From: JANWHZ01 sp964527385
Lineage (GTDB): Bacteria; Patescibacteriota; Saccharimonadia; Saccharimonadales; UBA4665
DNA: 24,572 nucleotides
Reading direction: 5' to 3'
NCBI GenBank assembly: GCA_964527385.1
Contig: CAZGPZ010000007.1
Span: 1-24,572 of the forward strand
Both the position numbers and the translations under genes were made by a program. Under the pieces are notes generated by a model. That model saw only the letters and a program-made list of their open reading frames with translations, searched no databases and was not told the origin of the DNA. Positions 7,566 to 14,141 of this stretch are shown here, one piece after another. How positions within the stretch are numbered: the first letter of the stretch is position 1; each line of letters opens with the position of its first letter.

Positions 7566-8105
7566 ATGGCTAGTAAAGGCGAACGGGTTTTTGCATGGGT
7601 AGGCGTGTTGGTTGTCGTGCTATCGACGGCAGCGCTGAGTACCGCGGTGATCGTCCAGCAGATTATCGCCGACAGAAATAGCGCGAACACAGCCGACACT
7701 CAATCCAATTTGTCGTGCACAGACAACTTGACCGAGCAGAAATTCGACGCGCCGGCAAAATTCACGGTCAAAGAACCGGTCACGACGCTCCAAACCGCGG
7801 ACCTTGTCGCTGGTTCGGGCACGGCAGCCAAATCCGGCGACTGCCTGATTGTCAAATACTACGGAACGCTTGCCACGGACGGAACGAAGTTTGACGAGAA
7901 CTTTACGAGCACGCAAGCCTACGCGTTCACGCTTGGCCAGGGAAGCGTTATCAAGGGCTGGGATGAAGGATTGGTTGGCATGAAAGCGGGTGGCACGCGC
8001 CGGCTGGTTATTCCGGCAAGCCTTGCATACGGCACGCAAGCATCCGGTCCGATCCCGGCAAACTCAGCGCTCGTATTTGTCGTGAAGTTGCTCCGCATCC
8101 AGTAA
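7566..8105 (+). CDS. Membrane-anchored FKBP-type peptidyl-prolyl cis-trans isomerase
   Basis: The 179-aa product has one N-terminal membrane helix (about 9-30, VFAWVGVLVVVLSTAALSTA), a linker, and a single FKBP domain (about 80-179). The domain shows DGTKFDENF, the pocket segment GQGSVIKGWDEGLVGMKAGG, RRLVIPASLAYG and a final strand ALVFVVKLLRIQ. It catalyses prolyl isomerisation, here probably outside the membrane in aid of secreted-protein folding. A tandem ATG exists at 7563 and 7566. AAAGGAG ends at 7560, so 7566 (spacing 5) is better than 7563 (spacing 2). Two cysteines (in LSCTDN and GDCLIV) lie in the exported part. A strong terminator hairpin follows the stop. Confidence 0.93.
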   Translation: MASKGERVFAWVGVLVVVLSTAALSTAVIVQQIIADRNSANTADTQSNLSCTDNLTEQKFDAPAKFTVKEPVTTLQTADLVAGSGTAAKSGDCLIVKYYGTLATDGTKFDENFTSTQAYAFTLGQGSVIKGWDEGLVGMKAGGTRRLVIPASLAYGTQASGPIPANSALVFVVKLLRIQ

Positions 8106-8109
8106 AACT

Positions 8110-8136
8110 CTATTTCAAGGCTGAGCCTTGAAATAG
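8110..8136 (+). terminator. Strong hairpin after the FKBP gene
   Basis: CTATTTCAAGGC, loop TGA, GCCTTGAAATAG: a perfect 12-bp stem with a 3-nt loop beginning 4 nt after the stop. There is no T-run afterwards, so it may be a factor-dependent or processing-type 3' end, but the position fits a terminator. Confidence 0.7.
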
Positions 8137-8173
8137 GCAGAAAATGCCGTAAAAAGCACAATATGTAGCGTAC

Positions 8174-8202
8174 TTGCGTAAACTGCTTACGCTATTTACA
8201 AT
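8174..8202 (+). promoter_or_regulatory. Promoter of the glutaredoxin gene with an inverted repeat in the spacer
   Basis: -35 TTGCGT (8174-8179), 17-bp spacer, -10 TACAAT (8197-8202). GCGTAA (8176-8181) and TTACGC (8187-8192) form an inverted repeat across the spacer. TAGCGTA at 8166-8172 also pairs with TACGCTA at 8188-8194. This places a possible operator between the two promoter boxes. The leader is about 55 nt long. Confidence 0.55.
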
Positions 8203-8262
8203 AAGGTTATTGCGGGGGCGAAAACAAAAAATAATCGCGGGGTAACGAATGGAGGGAATCTT

Positions 8263-8511
8263 ATGGTCAAAAACATCACTATTTTCACGACAAACACCTG
8301 TGCCTACTGCGCCATGGTGAAGAAGTACCTGGACATGAAACAACACAAATATGAAGTTGTTAACCTAGACGATCATCCCGAGCGCCAAGCTGAAGCGTTG
8401 GCATTATCCGGAGCTTTGACTGTTCCGATTACCGTTGTGACCAAGCAAGATGACAGCCGCGAGGTGGTTATTGGCTACAACCTCGCTAAGCTGGCGCCAG
8501 CTGTGGCCTGA
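8263..8511 (+). CDS. Glutaredoxin / NrdH-like redoxin
   Basis: The 82-aa protein is a minimal thioredoxin-fold redoxin with active site C13-A-Y-C16 (TNTCAYCAMVKKYLD), the cis-proline segment LTVPITVVT, and a C-terminal helix ending LAKLAPAVA. It reduces disulfides of protein partners; short proteins of this kind can be recharged by glutathione or directly by thioredoxin reductase. GGAGGG lies a suitable distance before ATG 8263. The next gene is trxB and no thioredoxin gene is in the window, so this redoxin may be the TrxB substrate (inference). Its last codons overlap the start of the 123-bp palindrome that follows. Confidence 0.9.
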   Translation: MVKNITIFTTNTCAYCAMVKKYLDMKQHKYEVVNLDDHPERQAEALALSGALTVPITVVTKQDDSREVVIGYNLAKLAPAVA

Positions 8512-8628
8512 TCCATTCCGAGGCGATCTGCGGCGTCAAATATTCCGCGCTTCGCTCACCGTATTCCAGATACGGCTCGCTACAGTGCTCGTATTTTCCT
8601 TGCATCTCATCCTCACAATGAACCAGGC
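8506..8628. repeat. 123-bp imperfect palindrome between glutaredoxin gene and trxB
   Basis: The arms are arranged symmetrically around 8567. The centre is CCGTAT-tccag-ATACGG (8559-8575). The outer ends are GCCTG (8506-8510) and CAGGC (8624-8628), continuing as CATT/AATG and GAGG/CCTC pairs, with interior mismatches and small shifts. As RNA it would fold into one long, interrupted hairpin. It begins inside the last codons of the glutaredoxin gene and ends 23 nt before the trxB -10. I believe it is an interspersed repeat or structured RNA, but no second copy is in the window. Confidence 0.6.
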
Positions 8629-8651
8629 AGTACTTAATAGCAGGAGGCATG

Positions 8652-8657
8652 TACAAT
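8652..8657 (+). promoter_or_regulatory. -10 box of trxB, leaderless configuration
   Basis: TACAAT ends 7 nt before ATG 8665. The AGGAGG at 8642-8647 lies upstream of the -10 and is too far away to serve as a ribosome site for that ATG. A transcript starting at the usual distance would begin at the ATG. Confidence 0.6.
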
Positions 8658-8664
8658 AGAAGCT

Positions 8665-9657
8665 ATGAGTGATACGACAATTCCGATGCACGATGTGATT
8701 ATGATTGGCGGTGGCCCGGCCGCTTTGTCGGCGGCGGTGTATACGACACGAGAAGATATCGACACGCTCATATTCGAGCGCGGTGTCATTGGTGGCTTGG
8801 CTGCTGTGACGGACAAAGTGGATAATTACCCCGGTTTTCCTGACGGTATCGAGGGGCTAACGCTCGCAAGCAACTTGCAGCAGCAAGCCGAGCGGTTCGG
8901 GGCAAAGATCGAGCTCGGAGAGGTCACGGAGATTATTGACGAGGGCGAATATAAGCGGCTGAAAACGACCAGCGGCGATATGCTAGCGAAAGCAGTATTA
9001 ATTGCGACCGGCAGCGATTACAAAAAGATCGGTGTGCCCGGCGAAAAAGAATATTATGCCCGTGGCGTCCACTACTGCGCTACGTGCGACGGTGCATTTT
9101 ACCGTGACAAGCGGCTGGTGGTGGTCGGTGGTGGTAACTCTGCCGTGCAGGAGTCGCTCTTCCTGACACGTTTCGCGAGCCACATAGACCTGCTAGTGCG
9201 CAGCACGCTTAAAGCATCTGAGGTATTGCAACACGACTTGGACGAGGCAATAAAAACTGGCAAGATCACGGTGCATTTGCATACGGCGACCGACGAAATC
9301 ATCGGCCAGGACAATCACGTTACCAAAGTAATCGGCACGGATACTCTGACGGGCAAAAAAAGGGAATTTCCCACCGATGGCGTATTCATTTTCGTGGGCC
9401 TGAAGCCAAACAGTGAATTCTTGCAAGGATCGAAAATCAAGCTGGACAAAATCGGTTTCGTCGAGACAGACAAACACCTGCAAACAAGCATGAAAGGCGT
9501 GTTCGCTGCTGGCGACATCCGTTCCGGCTCCACTATGCAGATCGCCACCGCGGTCGGCGAGGGCGCCACTGCCGCGCTCGTTATCCGTGAATATCTTGAT
9601 GGCAAGTTGATCCCGCACGCGGAATCCACAGAGGAAGTAACCGTTCCGGTTGGTTAG
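8665..9657 (+). CDS. trxB: Thioredoxin reductase
   Basis: The 330-aa flavoprotein reduces thioredoxin-like proteins with NADPH. It shows the FAD-binding GGGPAALSAAVYTTRE (about 12-27), the redox pair C138-A-T-C141-D (YCATCDGAFYRD), the NADPH-binding GGGNSAVQE, and the C-terminal FAD motif GVFAAGDIR. Length and order match low-molecular-weight bacterial TrxB. The start is ATG 8665, with a -10 box 7 nt upstream and no usable Shine-Dalgarno. It is convergent with the ferredoxin-reductase-like gene, with 41 bp between the stops. The glutaredoxin gene upstream is its most likely local partner. Confidence 0.95.
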   Translation: MSDTTIPMHDVIMIGGGPAALSAAVYTTREDIDTLIFERGVIGGLAAVTDKVDNYPGFPDGIEGLTLASNLQQQAERFGAKIELGEVTEIIDEGEYKRLKTTSGDMLAKAVLIATGSDYKKIGVPGEKEYYARGVHYCATCDGAFYRDKRLVVVGGGNSAVQESLFLTRFASHIDLLVRSTLKASEVLQHDLDEAIKTGKITVHLHTATDEIIGQDNHVTKVIGTDTLTGKKREFPTDGVFIFVGLKPNSEFLQGSKIKLDKIGFVETDKHLQTSMKGVFAAGDIRSGSTMQIATAVGEGATAALVIREYLDGKLIPHAESTEEVTVPVG

Positions 9658-9671
9658 CCGTAGCGTACAGC

Positions 9672-9712
9672 ATACAACAATAGTGAGGCATACCACGCCT
9701 AGACGGTTGTAT
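9672..9712. terminator. Possible bidirectional terminator between convergent genes
   Basis: ATACAAC (9672-9678) and GTTGTAT (9706-9712) form a 7-bp inverted repeat around a smaller AGGC/GCCT pair. It spans the gap between trxB and the convergent flavoprotein and includes that gene's stop. The stem is short and lacks a T-run. Confidence 0.3.
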
Positions 9713-10406
9713 ACCCAGGGAAAAAGTCGCCGACGAGCTGACTTTTTTCCATGCCGCGAGCCTGCATGTCACCCTCGAGCGCTTCAATCATCGGCTCCGG
9801 GCCGGACATGTAGATCAATGCATTTTTGGGCGGGTTAGACAGGCCCAGGATCATTTCAGCGCTCAAGCGGCCGCGCTCGCCGCCCCACGCGTTCGACGGC
9901 TCGCCGACGACAATCGTGGCGTGAATGCCAGCTCGCTCAAATGTCTTTTGAAAGATGATCTCGTCTTCGTTACGTACACCGTAAATGAAAGTGATATTTC
10001 GGTGATCGCCATGGTCGGCCATCCATTCGAACATGCTATGGAACGGCGTCAAACCAATGCCACCCGCGACAAAAACGAGCGGGATCGAAGCGTCCTTCGG
10101 CAGCACGAAATCACCCATTGCCTCGGCCAAATCGACGTCCGTGCCGGGCTTGAGGTTGAACAGCGCTTTCTTGAATGTGCTGCTCTTATCATCGCCCGCG
10201 TATTTTGTCGTGATGCTGACCAGCTCACCACCGGGCGCGCTTGACAACGTGAACCAGCGTTTGGTCCCTCGGTCATCGGGTTTGTCGTGCCGGATAGTTA
10301 GTTCGGTATATTGCCCGGCGGTATAGTCCATCATCCGTTCTGGCTTGAACCAGAACGTCCGTATGTTGTCTGCTTCCGCCACGGAATGCTCAAACGATGC
10401 TTTCAT
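9699..10406 (-). CDS. Ferredoxin-NADP+ reductase-like FAD-dependent oxidoreductase
   Basis: The 235-aa protein has the FNR-family FAD motif RWFTLSSAPGG (R-x-x-T/S-L-S-S), the preceding strand FWFKPERMMDYTAGQYTEL, and the pyridine-nucleotide motif FVAGGIGLTPFHSMFEW. It ends YMSGPEPMIEAL...LVGDFFPGY, typical of the fold. It moves electrons between NAD(P)H and a small carrier. No 2Fe-2S domain is fused, so the acceptor is a separate protein. An upstream ATG at 10466 gives 20 more residues unlike the family. AAGGGG six nt before the ATG at 10406, plus a TACAAT box at 10431-10436 (minus strand) between the two ATGs, decide for 10406. Confidence 0.88.
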   Translation of the reverse strand: MKASFEHSVAEADNIRTFWFKPERMMDYTAGQYTELTIRHDKPDDRGTKRWFTLSSAPGGELVSITTKYAGDDKSSTFKKALFNLKPGTDVDLAEAMGDFVLPKDASIPLVFVAGGIGLTPFHSMFEWMADHGDHRNITFIYGVRNEDEIIFQKTFERAGIHATIVVGEPSNAWGGERGRLSAEMILGLSNPPKNALIYMSGPEPMIEALEGDMQARGMEKSQLVGDFFPGYTTV

Positions 10407-10658
10407 GTGCAGCCCCTTAGTTACCCCTTCATTGTAATACGTATTGACCTGCACTTTGAAGTACAATCCAGGCGTGCATATTTACATAACAGCCAACACG
10501 TGACACAATCATTAAAACTTGATGGAAACGGGAAATTAAAAATGTCGCATACGGCGGATAATCACGGTGAATCTACGCGGCGGCGTGCAAACAGAAAATA
10601 GCGTTTATTAGCCCAAACTCTTGGATTAGATTACGACAAGCCAGAAAGGGAGGTTCCT
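10407..10658. other. Divergent intergenic region with a 19-codon ORF closed by TAG
   Basis: About 250 bp between the minus-strand flavoprotein gene and the unrecognised gene at 10671. Besides the flavoprotein promoter it holds ATG 10542, starting a 19-codon ORF (MSHTADNHGESTRRRANRK) that ends at TAG 10599-10601. That ORF is in the same frame as the downstream gene, and the frame stays open after the TAG. I see no clear plus-strand promoter. Confidence 0.5.
10431..10436 (-). promoter_or_regulatory. -10 box of the flavoprotein gene
   Basis: TACAAT on the minus strand, followed after 18 nt by the AAGGGG ribosome site of the gene starting at 10406. The -35 is weak (TTCAAA, 18 nt upstream). Confidence 0.45.
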
Positions 10659-10670
10659 ATTCCGGGTGGC

Positions 10671-11111
10671 TTGAGCACCGCTGTATTGGCCTATATTTGT
10701 GAACTTCAAAGAATGTACCAAAGCGACGCGTGGCGGGCATTTACTGAAGTTGCACGCAGGATTGTCGCGGAAGAAGCAGAAGGAACAAGGCAGGCGTTAC
10801 GCCCCGGGGCCATAGACAAAGAAGATACTGAACTGACGCAGCGCGAAGCTGTTCGGCAGCATCTGATAGCTGCCATGAAGCGCCAGCAAGAAAAAAGTGA
10901 TGCCCAGGCACTTGCGCGTGGTGCCGCAAAAGGCCAGCCAGGCGCCGAGCAACTACCCCGCGAAAACAATACAGGCGCGCAAGCGGTTGTCCCGATGGCG
11001 CCTGACGAGCAGCTTGAGAAGTGGCTTATTGACTTCATAATGCTGGACCCTTACGTCTTCTTTTCGTTTGATACAGAAGGCGGCGAACCGTTTTCCGGTG
11101 CCAACAGCTAG
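10671..11111 (+). CDS. Unrecognised protein; start unclear, amber codon upstream in frame
   Basis: No family recognised. The ~146-residue product is mostly helical and charged in the middle (EVARRIVAEEAEGTRQALRP, then AVRQHLIAAMKRQQEKSD), has an Ala/Gly/Pro-rich linker, and ends in a hydrophobic stretch WLIDFIMLDPYVFFSFDTEG. It has no signal peptide. The open frame reaches back to TAG 10599-10601 without any ATG or GTG. TTG 10671 is the first standard alternative start but has no ribosome site at the right distance. GGGAGG (10648-10653) is 5 nt before an in-frame ATT at 10659, so a rare ATT start is possible. Alternatively the gene began at ATG 10542 and has gained an amber stop. Confidence 0.6.
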   Translation: MSTAVLAYICELQRMYQSDAWRAFTEVARRIVAEEAEGTRQALRPGAIDKEDTELTQREAVRQHLIAAMKRQQEKSDAQALARGAAKGQPGAEQLPRENNTGAQAVVPMAPDEQLEKWLIDFIMLDPYVFFSFDTEGGEPFSGANS

Positions 11112-11255
11112 CGTTAAAGTTTCCACATGACCATCTGGTGCGCGGACCAAGCGGGCAAAACTAATCGCGCGTTTGCACTGTTGGCTAGTGTGGAGCGATC
11201 GTGATCAGGCTGCTAGTGGCAGCATCAAGGCAGCTTCTATACAATTAATACAAAC

Positions 11256-11284
11256 TTGCAAGTTAAACGACAAAATTGTAATAT
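11256..11284 (+). promoter_or_regulatory. Promoter upstream of the unrecognised gene at 11317
   Basis: -35 TTGCAA (11256-11261), 17-bp spacer, -10 TAATAT (11279-11284) in an AT-rich stretch. Transcription would start near 11291. The rest of the gap from 11112 to 11255 shows no feature I can support. Confidence 0.55.
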
Positions 11285-11316
11285 GTTGTAAAGAAGTTTA
11301 GTCGCGGAAAAGGACC

Positions 11317-11787
11317 GTGTTAGAACAACGAATGGCAGAATTTACAGGTCTGGAGCACTCTAACCCAGATGAACTACCAAGTACTGGTACGAACAACCGC
11401 GTGTCGGTCAATGTCACCCCGCTGGGCCCGGGTTGGGATGTTGTTCGGTCGGTGCTCGCCAACAGCCCGGAAGTAAACGCGGCGTTCAAAGAACTCGGTT
11501 CAGCTCGCAACAAGGACACCAGCAATCCGGGGCTTCAACATAATTTGAGCACCGAGCAAAAGAAGTTATATGAGGTAATGCGCGCGATTATCAAAGCGAA
11601 CGGCGGCAATGTGCCGGGCAATATCACAAACATGGCCGCAGCAAAAGCTATGGCTGATCTCGAAGATTTGCTTTCAGATGCGCACGAAAATGCGTTGTTG
11701 GATGCGCTGGAGACTGTCAAGGAGCGGTTTCCTGATGGAGATCGTCCAGCATTTGGCGATATATATGGCCAAGGTGGCTTGAATTAA
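11317..11787 (+). CDS. Unrecognised soluble protein
   Basis: No family recognised. The product is 156 aa from GTG 11317, or 151 aa from the in-frame ATG 11332. AAAAGGA at 11308-11314 is only 2 nt from the GTG and 17 nt from the ATG, so neither spacing is ideal. The N-terminal ~45 residues are polar and proline-rich, followed by helical segments (WDVVRSVLANSPEVNAAFKE; KKLYEVMRAIIKANGG; AAAKAMADLEDLLSDAHENA) and a Gly/Asp-rich tail. It has no signal peptide or membrane helix. It has its own promoter, and its organisation (mostly helical, small, lineage-specific) resembles that of the gene at 10671, though I see no sequence similarity. Confidence 0.75.
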   Translation: MLEQRMAEFTGLEHSNPDELPSTGTNNRVSVNVTPLGPGWDVVRSVLANSPEVNAAFKELGSARNKDTSNPGLQHNLSTEQKKLYEVMRAIIKANGGNVPGNITNMAAAKAMADLEDLLSDAHENALLDALETVKERFPDGDRPAFGDIYGQGGLN

Positions 11788-11820
11788 GCTGCCGCGTTTC
11801 GGAGTTCACCCCTGTAGGTG

Positions 11821-11829
11821 TGATATAAT
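11821..11829 (+). promoter_or_regulatory. Extended -10 promoter of the pyrophosphatase gene
   Basis: TGATATAAT combines an extended TGn and an exact TATAAT (11824-11829). There is no good -35, as is usual for extended -10 promoters. It lies about 40 nt before the ATG. Confidence 0.6.
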
Positions 11830-11871
11830 TTGTTGAGTTGGAAAGTCATAGCATAACAAGGAAGGATGTAC

Positions 11872-12405
11872 ATGGCAGACTTTAATCTCGTGCTCGGTAC
11901 GGGTGATTTTCAGGATGGTATCGTGAATACTGTCGTCGAGATTCCGGAGGGTTCGACGCTCAAAATAGAATGGCACCGCAAAACTGCGACGTTCAAAATC
12001 GACCGGGTCGAACCAAAAATTTTTGCCAAGCCGGTAAATTACGGCTTTATCCCGCAAACGATCGACGAGGATGGTGATGAACTCGATACGTTAGTCATTT
12101 GCGACGAGCCTATTACGACTGGTGTGTGGCTGGAGGCGAAAATCATCGGTATCCTCAACTTCGAAGACGACGGCGAGATGGACCACAAAATTGTCCTCGT
12201 GCCAGCTGACGACCGTAATACCGGCGACGCCATCAAATCGTTCGCAGATTTAAGCGAGCGCTGGAAGCAGAAGATCGAGCACCACTTCAACCACTACAAG
12301 GACCTTAAGAAGCCAGGCACGACCAAAGTCTTGGGCTGGGGCGATGCCGAAGCTGCCAAGAAAATCATCGCCGAGTGCGCCGAGCGTTTTCAAAATAACA
12401 AATAG
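11872..12405 (+). CDS. ppa: Inorganic pyrophosphatase (family I)
   Basis: The 177-aa enzyme hydrolyses pyrophosphate to phosphate, pulling forward reactions such as aminoacylation. It has the family I metal signature D65-E-D67-G-D69-E-L-D72, the strand VVEIPEGSTLKIEWH with KIEWH in the substrate pocket, PVNYGFIPQT, and the later VLVPADDRNTGD. Length is normal for bacterial hexameric enzymes. ATGs at 11866 and 11872 are both in frame. AAGGAAGG runs right up to 11865, so the second, with spacing 6, is preferred. The NUDIX gene begins 3 nt after its stop, so the two are probably co-transcribed: a NUDIX enzyme and a phosphatase that removes a common by-product. Confidence 0.96.
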   Translation: MADFNLVLGTGDFQDGIVNTVVEIPEGSTLKIEWHRKTATFKIDRVEPKIFAKPVNYGFIPQTIDEDGDELDTLVICDEPITTGVWLEAKIIGILNFEDDGEMDHKIVLVPADDRNTGDAIKSFADLSERWKQKIEHHFNHYKDLKKPGTTKVLGWGDAEAAKKIIAECAERFQNNK

Positions 12406-12407
12406 CC

Positions 12408-12998
12408 ATGCTTAAGACCGTCCCGCGTGACGCTATTCTGCCGCCCACCGATGCGAAACGGGTATTCGAGGGTGCGATTTTTGACATCTACCAGTGGCAG
12501 CAACCAATGTTCGATGGCAGCACCCAAGTATTCGAAATGACCAGGCGTGCCGACACGGTCCAGGTGCTCGCCATTGTCGGCGGCAAGGTACTGCTCCTTG
12601 AGGATGAACAACCGCATGTGGGCATGCGCATCACGCTTCCGGGCGGCCGCGTCGACGCCGAGGACGCCAGCATCATGCAAGCAGCCCAGCGCGAGGCCCG
12701 GGAAGAAACCGGCTACACGTTCAAGCGGTGGCGTTTAGTGAATGTGACGCAACCGGTCCGCAAAATGGAATGGTTTATTCACACGTTTGTTGCATGGGAC
12801 ACCAACGGCCGTATTGCCACCAAACTTGACGGCGGCGAAAAAATCACGCTCCAGCCAACGAGCCTCGAAAAACTCAAAGACCTTGCCGAAGGAGATGTGT
12901 TTTTGTTCCCGGAAATCAGGTTGATTCTGCGCGCTGCCGATACGGTCGAAACGCTGGAAAGCCTGCCCCATTTTGCGGGCAAACAAGTCGACCGTTAG
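12408..12998 (+). CDS. NUDIX hydrolase (ADP-ribose pyrophosphatase-like)
   Basis: The 196-aa protein starts with FEGAIFDIYQWQQPMFDGST, the domain-swapped strand region seen in ADP-ribose pyrophosphatases of the NudF type. It carries a NUDIX box in LPGGRVDAEDASIMQAAQRE followed by AREETGYTF. The spacing between the box's acidic residue and the R-E-x-x-x-E-E core is one or two residues longer than the canonical x7. The REAREETGY core itself is intact, so metal binding is expected. ADP-ribose or another nucleoside diphosphate derivative is a reasonable but unproven substrate. It lies immediately downstream of ppa and has its own ATG with no clear ribosome site, suggesting coupling. Confidence 0.88.
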   Translation: MLKTVPRDAILPPTDAKRVFEGAIFDIYQWQQPMFDGSTQVFEMTRRADTVQVLAIVGGKVLLLEDEQPHVGMRITLPGGRVDAEDASIMQAAQREAREETGYTFKRWRLVNVTQPVRKMEWFIHTFVAWDTNGRIATKLDGGEKITLQPTSLEKLKDLAEGDVFLFPEIRLILRAADTVETLESLPHFAGKQVDR

Positions 12999-13018
12999 AA
13001 GACTTTGCCAGCTGGCAC

Positions 13019-13048
13019 TTGATTTTGCCTGGCGACCACTCATACAAT
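13019..13048 (+). promoter_or_regulatory. Promoter of the gap-rpiB-rpe operon
   Basis: -35 TTGATT (13019-13024), 18-bp spacer, -10 TACAAT (13043-13048). A 40-nt leader follows, with GGGAGGGG four nt before ATG 13095. Confidence 0.65.
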
Positions 13049-13094
13049 AGAGATACATACTTCTTATGCAAACTATGATGACGGGAGGGGTCAG

Positions 13095-14138
13095 ATGAAA
13101 ACACGGGTAGCAATCAATGGGTTTGGGCGGATTGGGCGTAATGCCTTCAAGATCGCGTTCGCGCGGTCGGACGTGGATATCGTGGCAATCAACGATTTGA
13201 CTGACACAAAAACACTAGCGTACCTTTTGAAACACGACACGAATTATGGCAACTACGACCAGGAAGTCGGGTTCGACGATGAAAACCTTCTCGTCGCCGG
13301 CAAGAAGATACGCGTAACTGCAGAGAAAGACCCTGCCGCGCTGCCGTGGAAGGACATGAACGTAGATGTCGTTATAGAGTCAACTGGTTTCTTTGTTGAG
13401 CCAGACAAAGCGCGGGCGCATATTACTGCCGGTGCCAAACGCGTCGTTATCAGCGCGCCGGCGAAGGGCGAAAGCGCTGACAGCGCGCCGACAGTCGTGC
13501 TGGGCGTCAATGACGACGACCTCAAAAAAGACGGCGACATTTTCAGTAACGCGTCCTGCACGACGAACTGCATCACCCCCGTCGCAGGTGTGGTAGAGAA
13601 CAATTTCGGCATCGAAAAAATGTTCATGACGACCATCCACAGCTACACCGCGAGCCAGCACTTGCAAGATGGTCCGGGCAAAAACCTGCGCGAGGACCGC
13701 GCGGGCGCCCAGAATATTACCCCAACCACGACCGGCGCGTCGATTGCCGCTGCCCGGGCGTTGCCGGCGTTGAGCGGTATCATGGGCGCGCTCGAAATCC
13801 GTGTGCCGACCCCGGTTGTGTCCATCGCGGATTTTTCAATCGTAACTAAGCGCGCAGTATCCGTCGAAGAAGTCAACGAAGCCTTCAAAAAAGCAGCGAA
13901 GGACCCATTCTACCAAGGTATTCTGGATGTTACGGAAGAAGAGCTGGTGAGTACGGATTTCATCGGCAACAGCCACTCAGCGATTGTCGACTTAAACCTT
14001 ACGATGGTTGACGGTGGGAATTTGCTCAAAGTCCTGGCTTGGTACGACAACGAATGGGGCTATAGCAACCGGCTCGTCGAAGTCGTTGCGGACCTCGGCA
14101 AGTATTTGCACCAGGGCGAACAACACGACCACGAGTAG
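13095..14138 (+). CDS. gap: Glyceraldehyde-3-phosphate dehydrogenase (type I)
   Basis: The 347-aa enzyme oxidises and phosphorylates glyceraldehyde 3-phosphate to 1,3-bisphosphoglycerate with NAD(P). It shows the Rossmann motif VAINGFGRIGRNAFK at the start, the catalytic SNASCTTNCITPV with Cys155, the HSYTASQHLQDGP substrate segment, and the C-terminal WYDNEWGYSNR. Length is normal. GGGAGGGG sets the ATG at 13095. It heads an operon with rpiB (3 nt downstream) and rpe, linking the pentose phosphate steps to triose-phosphate oxidation. A short acidic and His-rich tail (HQGEQHDHE) extends past the usual end. Confidence 0.97.
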   Translation: MKTRVAINGFGRIGRNAFKIAFARSDVDIVAINDLTDTKTLAYLLKHDTNYGNYDQEVGFDDENLLVAGKKIRVTAEKDPAALPWKDMNVDVVIESTGFFVEPDKARAHITAGAKRVVISAPAKGESADSAPTVVLGVNDDDLKKDGDIFSNASCTTNCITPVAGVVENNFGIEKMFMTTIHSYTASQHLQDGPGKNLREDRAGAQNITPTTTGASIAAARALPALSGIMGALEIRVPTPVVSIADFSIVTKRAVSVEEVNEAFKKAAKDPFYQGILDVTEEELVSTDFIGNSHSAIVDLNLTMVDGGNLLKVLAWYDNEWGYSNRLVEVVADLGKYLHQGEQHDHE

Positions 14139-14141
14139 GCT

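Noticed and set aside
11317..11400. LPSTG near the start of the 151-156-aa protein, resembling a sortase LPxTG signal
   Set aside because: It is N-terminal, with no signal peptide and no following hydrophobic segment and basic tail, so it cannot be a sorting signal.
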